Source of the DNA: Argopecten irradians
Taxonomy: Eukaryota; Mollusca; Bivalvia; Pectinida; Pectinidae
Length of the DNA stretch: 64,000 nucleotides
Direction: 5' to 3'
Assembly (NCBI RefSeq): GCF_041381155.1
Contig: NC_091134.1
Location: 62,922,902 to 62,986,901, forward strand
Numbering within the stretch: the first letter of the stretch is position 1; every line of letters begins with the position of its first letter. Positions 10,376 through 22,400 of the stretch are shown here, in pieces. Below the pieces are notes generated by a model, which was not told where the DNA came from, did no database searches, and was given only the letters and a program-made list of their open reading frames with translations. A program made the position numbers and the translations under genes.

Positions 10376-13300
10376 ATCAGGAATGACGACATTTGATATT
10401 AGATGAATAACCAATGAATTTTGCTATATTTTTTTTTAATTTTCAGACTCTGTAGTGTAACTCTCCGTGTGTTGATCGAAGGAAAGTTTTGATTTAGTAA
10501 ATAAAAATTTATTGTTATGGAGGATTGAGTCATATATTATGCAGGATAGTTTGGTGTAGTAGCTTACTAGGCTATCCTTTAAAGCTTTACGTTTTTGCCG
10601 GAGTTTTCTCCCTTCCACCATATAAATGATTTGTACTATGATCATAGTATTTTGTTGGAATGGAGTGTTTGACAAAACTGATAAGAAAACACACGTTTAG
10701 GTATTAAAGCCTCTTGAAATAGCATGATTTAAAAAAAAATTACTAGACATTTGTCCTGACAAAATCTTTATCATACACGTATGTTAAGGAAGCTGTGACG
10801 ATTTCTGTTATTCATTACAAATGACTGTAAACCAACATTCTTCCGCTGCTGATAAACCGTGATTCCAATTTCAAAACAAATTCGCGGAGATCCACTTTCG
10901 CGGATTTAAACCATTTAAACTTCCTTTCTGAAACTAAATATAAACGTTTCTTAAATACAACAATAACACACGAAAATTCAAATTGATGCTATATGATGAG
11001 ATTATAACACCAAATAATTGCAAAATACTCTGTGTAAGCTATATTACAGGGAAGATGCATTTCGCTGTTTTGCCGTCTGGCGCAGTGATAGTCAACTAGC
11101 GCGCGGTAATTAGTACGACGGCGGGAAACATAATACGACCCGCGTTATGAAAATTAGCATATTTAAATATTTTATTTAAATTGTATAGAAGGTGATTGTA
11201 CATGTAGTATTAACGTTAAGTTAATGATGTTTGCGACTCTACAAAATATTCAATCCCATTTGTCATTTCCATTTTAAGAATTAAAAGTCGTTTCGGGAAG
11301 GTAGTGGGCCTTTAATGAACATAAATTATTATTTATTGAGAAAAAGGCGGTTGACGGGATTTCAATATTCAGGAGTTATATCGATTAAGTGTGATGTTTT
11401 ATATTCACTTTAGTAAAAGGACAAAACCAATAAGGCTCAATAATTCGCTAAACATGGTCCATAACGTGACAGTAATGCGGGTTAATGTACATGTAACTAG
11501 TGTGTGTACAATGATCTTAGAGAAAGCGGACACTTAGTACTCCATGCAGCTTTGAGAAATGAAAATGTATAATGAGTTCACATGTCTCATTGAAATGAAA
11601 TTGACGAAAAGATGATATCAAGAATAACGATAATAGTACAGATCCGTTGCAGTTTGTTTTTTCAATAATTTTCCATGAAGAATTATCCGTCGGTATGTCT
11701 TATATAATTTAATGAATGCATCGTATGTAAGAGATCGTCTACAATATCTTCTTCTATTGATAAAACTAAGTAGTATCATTACCAATTTCTTTAATTAAGA
11801 AATACCAACATATTTATAGAAAGTCTGGTATATGATGAAACATAAGGTAAGTCCAACCTGATGTGAGACTCTAATTACTCTGATAACTCTATATAATTTT
11901 ACATATACCCTCTAATTCCAATCAATATTCTCAACTTTGTTACTTTAAACTTAATCATGGATTTTTTCATATGGGTGATACTATATGTCTTGTGACAATT
12001 ATGACTTTTGTAAATAAGTTACCTTAAGACAGATTTAGGAAATAGATATTTTAATTATCTAAGGCAAGATGTTTAGATAAAGAGAAGTACACCAAAACGA
12101 CACACACTAGCATTCCATCAACCGAAATACTATCAGAGACAATGTCTCAAGTCCTGAATAACTATTTTAATACACACAATGATTGATTCAGATGTATTTA
12201 GGTTTTCACCCATCATTAACATAATTGATAATTGTTAAATATGACTATACTTGTTAAAATGGCCGAACACTTTATTTAAAGTCATACATACCTATCTAAA
12301 TTATTTAGAAAAGATGCAATGTTTATGCAAAATTATTACATCTTAATGAACACTTGGATCCGCCATACATATTAATCGAGTCAACATACAGATGTTGCTG
12401 TGTGTAAATTCTTTGGTCTATCCTCCTCTCCTTTCTCATACAAAGGGGTGAACGATCTACAATGCAGATCAAGAGAATACATATTGGATGAACACAATCT
12501 ACCGTTATCTATCTATTCATAACACCCCGATACCCGATGTTGGCGGGAGTCGTTTACCTGTAATTAACTGAATACATGACTTACCTGTATTTTAATACCT
12601 GGGGAAAGTAGACACTGATATGCTTGTGCGTCCCGTCAGATCCCACTTCACAGGTCAATTGGACAACGGACGTGGACATTCCTTTGAAGATTAAATCAAA
12701 GTAAATTGATCGCGAAAACTTCATTAATAATGTTCGACTAGCAGATTTTGTTTGTTCACCTGCAAAGTTGGCACGACCTATCACTCAGGTGTGAGACACC
12801 TGACCTCATCTTTGGGGCGTGAACCAGGTCAGGTCAATGTATGTTTCTAAAGGAAGATAAATGGATAAATAATATATTGTTGAAGTACAAGATGGTATAG
12901 ATGTCCAAGGAGTTCGGGGTCCGACTCCTCGGTCGGATGTCGGTCTGTTTGTATACTTGGTATACTTGAACATAACTTAATTAATAAAAAGTGTGTATGC
13001 ACCGGGCCTAACCTTGTGTATTACTTTGGAATCTGAGATTGTTGTGTCGCTTATGAATTTTTGGTAAAATATGCAAGATATGTATATTTCACTTAACAGA
13101 TCTAAAGGGTCTGATACATACTTCTGTCACCATATAACTATGCCAGTATGTTTATTTGTGCCTATAGCAGGTAGAAGAAGCACTTGTTTTTGCAGATTCG
13201 ACTTTGCAAAAGTATACACATCGAGTCCTTTTGACCTTGTCATGCAAATGGAGGTTGTAGATTATAGCAGACTAGTATTCCATATATGAATGCGTTCCAA

Positions 13301-13690
13301 GTGATACCAAAGTACATATTATAATGTCATCTAAACATAGAGCGAATATACGTACCCGGCCTACTATACCTTTCGGCCGGGTACGAATTGGTCCCTATGT
13401 GTCGTAGTGGAGCGCTGCCTCCGAAAATCACTCGGGCATAGTTTTCTATACTTTTTTGTAGGTTCCCAATTATTTTATGCGTATACATGCATTTACATAT
13501 TATTTTTGTCCAAAACAAGCATAACTACCATTCTTAATATCTACCGTACCGCTCACAAGACGTCAATTTGTGGACTTGCCGTATAAATTCTCTTCAGAAA
13601 GACCTTCATATGTATTATGTAAAAAAAATAATGCCTCGATGAGAATTCGATATTTTATGTGGTTCAGTTTTATTGCCTAGTAGGTAAGCG
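10376..13690. other. Spacer between convergent genes
   Basis: No gene recognised. Contains a CpG-containing block at 11050-11160, an exon-like open segment on the - strand at 12593-12752, and a GC-rich hairpin at 13351-13385. Confidence 0.4.
13351..13385. repeat. GC-rich inverted repeat
   Basis: CGTACCCGGCC (13351-13361) pairs perfectly with GGCCGGGTACG (13375-13385) around a 13-nt loop, in otherwise AT-rich DNA. Function unknown. Confidence 0.55.
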
Positions 13691-13694
13691 ATAT

Positions 13695-13775
13695 CAAACA
13701 AGTACGATAAAAATGCAAACAAACGTTTTATAATGGTTTGCATAATCATTACTTTGCTCCATTAGCAGTAATAGG
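13695..13775 (-). repeat. Dispersed repeat, copy 2
   Basis: The reverse complement aligns with 1281-1350 (gctaatggagcaaagtaatg, attatgcaaaccatt, atcgtacttgt). Confidence 0.6.
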
Positions 13776-15700
13776 CACCAATTGTAGCTCTAAAGACGAC
13801 ACCATTTTCTGTCAAAAAGTCTTTTGAGCTACAATATTGCAGCTAATCTAAACATTGATCAGTGGGAATACTCGTGTTAAGATAAAATGTTAAATTCAAG
13901 AGTTTAAGTGAATTTTTACAATTCGGCATGTTTTGCAACAAATACGGCGGTTAAACTTTTTTTTTCAAAACTGGTCTTCGTTTTATGTTCATTGTTCCTA
14001 AAAGTATATGATAGGAGAATTTGTGATGATTGAAATGCCTTCCCATATGCTAAATTTGTATGATAAAAGCTGCAACCGCCATTTTTATGACAAGGCCAAA
14101 ACGGACAAAAAAGCAAAACAACAGATGATACGATAAGATAAAATTTTGTCGGGTTGGCGATCCTCCCGTTATCAAGTACAATTAATGAATAGAAATTCGG
14201 TCCCAAGGCAAAATTAGACGAAAAATGCAACTATATTGGTCCTATGTATAATATACTGTTTACGATCGTCACGTTTTTATTTCTTAATCCTCGTCAAAAT
14301 AAAGCTTATATTTACAGACCCTATAGCTTAAAAAATCAGAACTATATATATAAACAAGTTTCAGTTTATAATTTTTTATCAATATTGAAATCATTATTAT
14401 TGGCATAACTGCGTGTATGTAAGGTCACGGATCAAGGTACTTTTGTATTGTCAATAAAAACCTCTCGGGTGTGTTACTTACGAACAGTTATTCAGTAGAT
14501 ATTAACTGTCAATCCCTATACGTTTTATTTGTCTTTATCAAACCTTCTTACCAAATAAAGAAAAAGAAATGATTCGTATTTAGTAAAGGTTAAATGTTTT
14601 ATAATATAGACGTACGTAAGTATCACTGTGTTAGGATCACGAATATCAAACTTGTTTTAGTGGGCGTGGGAACACTTTTATCGATGAAAAGAAAGCAAAA
14701 TTTTGTTGAGGCATATTTTGATAATTTTTAATCAAATATTTGTATCATTATAACCATAATTTACATGGTAAAACTTGAATAAACCTTAGAAATACCCAAA
14801 TACATCAGCAGTAATAAGGATTTGTTTTATAGACATACCCCTGCAGACAAATGTCACCCTACCCTCGACATCTGACGTCTATTCAATACTGACATAGCGG
14901 TATTTACATACGGCCTGGTGTCCCAGTACTACTTGTACGATAGGTCGTGTCGTTTATTCAACAGAATAGGTATTCTAACACAGCTTATATATTACAAACT
15001 AATTGTATCATTCCATCTAAACAGTGCTTGATTGAATACGATTTAATAAAATATATATAAATTAAAGCAAAACGCGAAAGTCTAAAACTTATTAGGGGTC
15101 ATATGCCAAAGTGAAGTTGTGTCAACTAAAAGATTATAATGATATCACGAACTGTTTTGGTTGTTTCATTTGGCGATTATAGCATCAAAACACAAATTTA
15201 TCTGATACTAATCATTTTTATATGACTGACTGCAGCAATATTACTGACTGGATTATAATTAGGGGTCATAAAACGTTTTATGGATAACATTTAGAAGTTG
15301 CCTTTTAGAAACCATCTTAATTCAATGATATACCCATACGTTTATGTACCCATACGTTAAATAACAAACCAAAACAATCGTATATTTATCAGAGATAAAA
15401 TCATGACTTTTACTTTAATCAAAACATATCAAATTGCATCTCTTATAAACAACAATAACAATGGAAATCAACAATTATCACACATTTGGCGTTTAACGCC
15501 GACCTTGAACAAACAATTGAGTTCGTCAAGGTCACTAAGTCGTCACAATCCTGTCATCCTCCGCCATATAACGATGTGTTATACGTCATCATACAGTCAA
15601 AGGGACTCCCTTTTATGATTCCGGCTTCCGTATGATTACAGGGTAATGTCGTCTGCACTACAATGAAATCGTTATAAAGTTTACTATCACTTTTTCATAA
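13776..15700. other. AT-rich spacer, no gene recognised
   Basis: Only short open frames without recognisable motifs. A 13-bp palindrome ggcgtttaacgcc lies near 15489. Ends at the 3' side of the GTPase gene. Confidence 0.4.
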
Positions 15701-15714
15701 CCATTTGATGGGGA

Positions 15715-15720
15715 TTTATT
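15715..15720 (-). promoter_or_regulatory. Candidate poly(A) signal of the Ras-like GTPase gene
   Basis: AATAAA on the - strand, about 210 nt past the stop codon of the GTPase gene. Placed by motif and distance only. Confidence 0.4.
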
Positions 15721-15932
15721 ATCTAGACGATACACAACATTATGTTACTGAATCACATTAACAGACATTAGACAAAATGCATGAAGGATGAACCAGTTAA
15801 GTCTCTTATCCATACGGGACTATTTGACGCTGGTTCAGGCTTATCAAAAGTAGGATCGTCCATTTATGTGCGTGCATAAAGGAGACAAAAATGAAAATGA
15901 GCTATGTTTAGCGTTTCTTGCAGACGACACCG

Positions 15933-16400
15933 TCATGATGTCAGCTTCGGGCTTGCAATATCAACTGATGTTCTTCTTCTTTCAAGTTCATTGTCTTTCT
16001 TTCCAAACATGGCTCCTAATTTCCTCGAAACGGTTACTAGAGAACTCCGTCGACGTTTTAGCAACGGTTTATTTTGCTGCACTATTTTTGTTTCTCGCAA
16101 AAGTGCCTGAAATGCGATGCTGATTGTCATATTTGTTTCAGCAGCTGACACCTCATAGTATTGACAGTTAAACTCGATCGCCATCTGGTGGCCTTCGTCC
16201 ACACCCACCTCCCGTCGGTGCTCCAGGTCTGTCTTGTTGCCGATCAGTAATGTAGGAACATATGACGATGCTCGCTGTTTATTGACAGTCTCGAGGAGAA
16301 GTTTAGCACGTTCGAAGGAACACTTATCACATATACTGTATACAATGACGAACGCATCAGCCCACGTGACCTGCCCATCCGCCGGAAGTGTAGTAGAATC
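15933..16400 (-). CDS. Ras-like GTPase coding exon 4 (G4, G5, C-terminal tail)
   Basis: Acceptor ttttaag|gat. Encodes from DSTTLPADGQVTWADAFVIV to the stop. Contains NKTD, EVSAA, and the tail RKLGAMFGKKD...RRRTS. The open + strand frames over this exon are shadows. Confidence 0.9.
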   Translation of the reverse strand, partial: DSTTLPADGQVTWADAFVIVYSICDKCSFERAKLLLETVNKQRASSYVPTLLIGNKTDLEHRREVGVDEGHQMAIEFNCQYYEVSAAETNMTISIAFQALLRETKIVQQNKPLLKRRRSSLVTVSRKLGAMFGKKDNELERRRTSVDIASPKLTS

Positions 16401-19400
16401 CTTAAAATTAAAATAAGTGATAAATCAGAATTGAAAGAGACTGGAAATTACCATGACAATAATTTATTCCACAGAAATTGTGGCATATATGTGTACTTAT
16501 GATATGGGAAGTAATGGTATGGTACCAAGCAATAGTTACAAATGATATAATGGAACAAGGAACAAATGCCATTTTGTTGAAATTACCATTGAAAATACCA
16601 TTTATATTTTGGAAAAGAAATCACCAAGGCTTTAATTGTTTTGGGTGCTAACGAGATCGGAGCATGACTATAAGAAACTCCTTATTAATCGTAGCTCAAG
16701 GAAAACCAAAACACCAACAAATGTTACCTAACGTGACTTGGTGACACGGCTAGGATCATTCACATTACGGCTTTGTGTGAGTAACATGAACACAATTGTA
16801 CCAGAAAACAAAAACGTCGTACAGTAAGGTTTTTTTTTGTTTTAGTTTTATTTTTCATTTACATATACTGAAAGAGTTTTAATAAGGGGTTCAATTTATA
16901 AGTAAATGAAATTGTTTATAATGAAACATAAAGCTCCAATATTCAAATTGTAATAGCAATGTAAATGAGTATATGATTTTTGAAGACCAATATATACATC
17001 ACATGGGTCATAAGAACAAAGAGCTTAAACACATTACAACTGTATTCTCATTTTTTGCTTGTGGACATGTGACGTTATCTAATCATATGCCAATGGAGTT
17101 TAATGTATCGATAGAACAAAGGGCGTTACCATTTTGTATTAGTTAGAAATGTTTCATCTTTCTTGTATCAGCAGGTTTATCGCGAGACAGGATTTTCAGA
17201 GAACAAGACAAATTTGTATAGCAAGCTTATTGGATCAGATATCCATGTTCTCGGTCATTGACCAGGTAAAGTAATTTCTGTGTGAGAAAGGTATACATTG
17301 ACAATGTCAGAAGGTGTCCTGACCAACTTACTCGTCCGATTTCATTAAGTATCACCTAGATTCGTGTTGACAAAACATGATTATCTTAGTGAAGCAATAT
17401 TTCAGAAGTGCCCAAACATGGTGAGCTAATTACATCCGATGTTATGAACGTATCCTATAGATGTCTATTTGTACTGGCGATATAATTCCAGATAAACATA
17501 TTTCAGTTCTATGTTATGACTGACACTAGTTATGTCAAGCATAATAGTGACAGGTATAAACTACAATAAGTAACTTAAACCCATGTTTTTTATGTTGGCA
17601 TAACAGATTTTAGATATGTCTTGTGGTTCTATTGTTTCCTCCAACACTCCACAATTTAAACTAATTTTATCTGCATAGTTGATGAAGTAGTTCTCACCTT
17701 ATTCTCCTTGAACGTTTTCACGAATTCTCTTTTTATCAATTATCTTTGTTTTCAATTTGCACTATGTCTATTACTTTGATGTTCAAGTTAAGATTTTTTT
17801 GTTTAATATTTTCAAAGATACACATATTACCAAATGGAAAGGGTTAAGGAGCTAAGGTCGCTATTTTATTCCTGTCTCAATGAGATTTATGATGCGATAG
17901 CAGAGCGAGATGTAAGCGACGAAATGGCAACTCCGGCGGTATGCTTCTAATGGGTTTGACATAATCAATCTAGTGGTCATATTTTTATTCAGTATTGTTA
18001 TAAGTTATAATTAGTTTAGGGAAATGTGCTATAATGTGGCCAACTTGTGATAAAGAAAACTGCAATCGTTTCCAATCTTTACTTACCTTTTTTGTACAGG
18101 TATCCAGAATTTCTATGTCTGTCATGTAGTCCTCCTGTTTAATGCTCGATTTATACAGAAGATCTGGAATAGAAAACAAATATGCAATGTGATAAACATA
18201 ACTGAGTGTGAAAATAAAAGCCTATGGTCATCCCTTCATCAACGTGGTGATACAACGTTTAATTAGATTGTATGAAAATGATGTCAAAGAATCTTGCATC
18301 TTTCGAATGGTGATCTATGGAAATAATTATCAGATTTAAGTTCAGGTCATGTTTATTTTACAAAAATACATAATTTAATCCATTCGTAGAAAATGTGAAG
18401 GAAAGATTGTTGTCGACGACTTTAGTTTGGCATACAACGATTTCCATGAGATATTTTAGGAGATATTTTAAAGTTATGCGCATAACATCCCATACAATTT
18501 TTGAACCTTTTGAACTCAAGCCTAAGATTAAATGTCAAGTTTCCAAAGGAGTTGAAATAAAATTTTTGGTCTGAATAGTATTGAATTCCACGAGAAACGT
18601 TATCTGAGTGAAATCGAAAACGTATCCAAAAGATTGTTTTCCTAGCCTAGGGACATTGTAAACAATTCTTGAGCAAAGCCTATACTACAAACAAACGCCA
18701 ACTTAACTTCTTGTCGGGGATTAACCGACTGATATTGAAGCTTTTAAGACACCGGAATACAATTCAGAGGACTTAAGTACTTTTTGTACTTTTATTCCTT
18801 ATGAAAAGTACAATTCTGTCTTAAAAACACTGATTACGTACACAGGTGTTGTATTTATTCCAAAAGTACACAACCTGTGTGAAGCCACCACTTGAGATGT
18901 GTGTTGGTGACTTTGATGTTTAGACAGATGGCCTGGCCACATTTTTGCCGGCCATTACCCTAATGAGAAGTAGTATCATATACCTTTAAAGGTTAATGGA
19001 TCCCTGGTCTAAGCAGCCCGCTATTTGTGTATCAGATCTCTCAAGACATATGTACTGTTTAACTTATAATCCGGTACCTATCCATCCCAATATTTTTATA
19101 GGTAAACTAGGTATTTTTAAAGTTATTCAAGTCTGAGAAAAATAAGACAGTTTGCTAAAATGTTTCGAATACAATCCAAGATAACGTTTATTTCATAATG
19201 ATGTTACCTACACCTGCTATACCAAGTATGTTTATATTGAAACAGATGGCAATACTCATCATTTAAAAAAAAATCAATTGTCAAAAGGTCAGCAGATTTT
19301 CGGAGGAATATAGAACATTATTTGAAATTAAAGAAAATGTTGTGTGTGTCTCAATATAAGTTTCGTGTTGAAGTAGTATATATGTCAAACCGAAGTAAAT

Positions 19401-22400
19401 TTTACCATGAACGGTTATTTTGTATGTCCTCCACTTCTATAACAATACAATATATACGTGTGGGTTATTTCGTGTGGTGCAGACTATACCTGACACGAAC
19501 ACTTAACACATGTGTGAAATGTACAGTAATCTCACCGGCTACATTGGGGTTCTTCTGGGCACGAAAGGAATCACTGGAAATACTGAAGGTCCTTTAATTG
19601 ATTTCCTCTTTATTCATTTAGAGAAAGTTTTTAATGATTAAAGAAAATAATTAACAGAAACTAACGTGCATTTGATTCTGGGAAAATAAGATAGATATTA
19701 ACCTTGAACAGACATAAAATGAGGAAAAGGAATATCCGCATCTCTATAACTACTCATAAAATGGCTTGATATTTTACAAACATTGGTAATCCAGTGATGA
19801 TTGCTCACATATCAGAACAATCATTGAGGAGAGATGTAATCTATTGATATAATATATCAATTCTTAAAATAATCTTACATGTAAAATATCGTGTTGATTT
19901 CCCCTTAATGGGCCCCATTGCACTCCCAAGATTTCATGACATTTTGTGTGAATTTCTCTACATTGCATATCATTATAACAAGCTATTCAATGTTTTGATT
20001 TCAGGAGTAAGTGTCAGTAAAGCAATCAAGTACCCTCGTGGTTTCACTTTGTCTGTATCACAGTGAGAAAAGATTACCGCAGCGGGTATGGTGAAAAAGT
20101 AAACTTTTCAATCAACCTCATATTGTTGATGCAGGATTTAACATAAGCTTGAGGGTGTATCAGTTACATACGGCGGCGTATTAGGGCAACTACAAACTTT
20201 TATTTATCTTGTACGTACAAGTTATTATCTTGTACGTACAAGATAGTATCTTGTACGTACAAGTTATTATCTTGTACGTACAACTTAGTATCTTGTACGT
20301 ACAAGTTAGTATCTTGTACGTACAAGTTAGTATCTTGTACGTACAACTTAGTATCTTGTACGTACAAGATAGTATAATGTTGAAACTCTCGGTATTAAAG
20401 GCTTTGGCTGGTTTACTCTCACAATGGCATCGCATGCTATACGTATATTACGTAAACTTTGTTTAAGCCAAAGGGAGAAAAGAATATATGTTGTGGAGTT
20501 GTAATGCTGTGATAAGTTTCCGAACACTTATATGTAAATGTTTATAACAGAGTATTTACTATGATCATCATTTGGACAATAATTGATGTGTGTATATATG
20601 TCTAATAAACACAAAAACACATATGAAATATTTTGTTTTGCTTTTGTTGTCTTTGCAATCAGTAACTCATTCGAATTAGGGCATAATGCCTAGGATTTTT
20701 TTCGGAGGCAGTTAATTATTTTCAATACTACTATTCTGAAGTAAAATAAATGCTCAAACATTTCCAATAATGGCACCATTGTGAAGTATTTAACTTTTAT
20801 TACTGAAGAAAATTACGAATTTGTTTAATAGATCAAACTTATCATTCATCACTAAATATATCTTATCTATAAAACAAGCGACTATACAGTTTTCTCGAAA
20901 GGAACTATACAGTGTCAGTTTCAAAATAATGCAAGTGACTATACAGTTTCAACTCATAATCCGGCAATTTCAAATTACGATTGTGAAAAAGATATTGTTC
21001 TCATTAACATATATTCATATTTTTAATATTGTCAAATAAGTTAATAAACCTGTGATCGTGCTTGAAGCAATGTAAAGTAGACCGACTATCTTTAATTACG
21101 AAAAATATCAGGCGGGTGACTCAATTCTGCGGTGATGAACAGCAGTTCAACTCAACTTGTATGTTCAAGATACTAAGTTGTACGTACAAGATACTATCTT
21201 GTACGTACAAGATACTATAAGTTGTACGTACAAGATAGTAACTTGTACGTACAAGATACTAACTTGTACGTACAAGATACTAAGTTGTACGTACAAGATA
21301 ATAACTTGTACGTACAAGATACTAAGTTGTACGAACAAGATACTAACTTGTACGAACAAGATACTATCTTGTACGTACAAGATACTATCTTGTACGTACA
21401 AGATACTAAGTTGTACGTACAAGATACTATCTTGTACGTACAAGATACTAACTTGTACGTACAAGATACTAAGTTGTACGTACAAGATACTATCTTGTAC
21501 GTACAAGATACTAACTTGTACGTACAAGATAATAACTTGTACGTACAAGATAAATTAAATTTTGTAGTGGCCCTAATACGCCGCCGTAGTTACACATTAT
21601 CCAGCAAAGAAAGAAATTAATCTTAAGCTGATTATCACATGCTTACAGATACGTATGTGAAAAGCATCTGTGCATTAACATTGAAACACCCGCACTGAGA
21701 ACATGTCTATTTGAAGCACGAAAAAACAATCAGTATATGATTTGGTTAGGATGTTAATTGTTATGGAAAGATGATTTAAAACGAAATAGTGTGTGTGATT
21801 CCGCTCCAGTTAAGTCTTTATCACAACCTTTTACGATTCACCCACATACTAAGTTTGCTTTGTTCCTGTCACCATTTACGTATATATATAAATGTTGAAG
21901 CTAGGCGATGGCTTCATTTCAGCCTACATGTATTTTGTTCTTGATATTTGAGAGCAACATGCCTGCACCTAGAGATCTAATTGCATACATGTTGTTTTAT
22001 GATAACAATTATCATTTTCTTACGCTTCTTACGGATTTGTGATGTGTAGCTGTCATTGACATCTCGCTAATATAAACCATATATGTTGTGGTAACGTTAT
22101 AAGCTAACTAGGAAGTATGACATGTGTCTGACTCCGATATAAGCCGTGAAGGCTGGTTAAGGTACCCCGCTCTGACAATCATGCTGGTCCGTTGTGTTAA
22201 CTTACCTATATTTGAGTTGTATTCACCGATGAATCTCCGAGTTAAAAACCTCACTGTGACCGCTGTAAAAATGGAAATAATATGATAGTATGTTACAATT
22301 CATATGATAAAATAAAGCTAATGTTTTATATATAAAATGTTTTATCATTTCATCATGGCCGACTGTCGATTCGGAAATTGTGAGGTGTCTGTTATACAAA

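Larger units (their letters stand above)
20169..21588. mobile_element. DNA transposon with inverted terminal palindromic arrays, 1420 bp, non-autonomous
   Basis: Termini are TACGGCGGCGTATTAGGGC at left and its complement at right, bounded by GTTACA on both sides (6-bp duplication). Inside each end lies an array of a 21-bp unit containing the perfect palindrome TTGTACGTACAA: ~8 units on the left (20210-20372) and ~19 on the right (21154-21550), in opposite orientation. The ~780-bp centre is AT-rich and has no transposase frame. It lies in intron 2 of the GTPase gene (between exons 2 and 3). Six-bp duplications are known for IS3EU-like and Dada-like superfamilies, but the superfamily is undetermined here. 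Frames reading through the arrays on both strands arise because 21 is divisible by 3. Confidence 0.8.

Noticed and set aside
13916..14230. 104-codon - strand frame
   Set aside because: AT-rich low-information translation, no motif, no splice context.
15866..16416. + strand open frames at 15866-16123, 15904-16110 and 16234-16416
   Set aside because: Antisense shadows of the GTPase last exon, which has Ras motifs and splice sites on the - strand.
20190..21620. Long frames encoding 7-residue repeats (LYVQDTI / CTYKILS types) on both strands
   Set aside because: They arise from the 21-bp palindromic array, whose length is a multiple of three and lacks stops. No start context or domain, and both strands read open.
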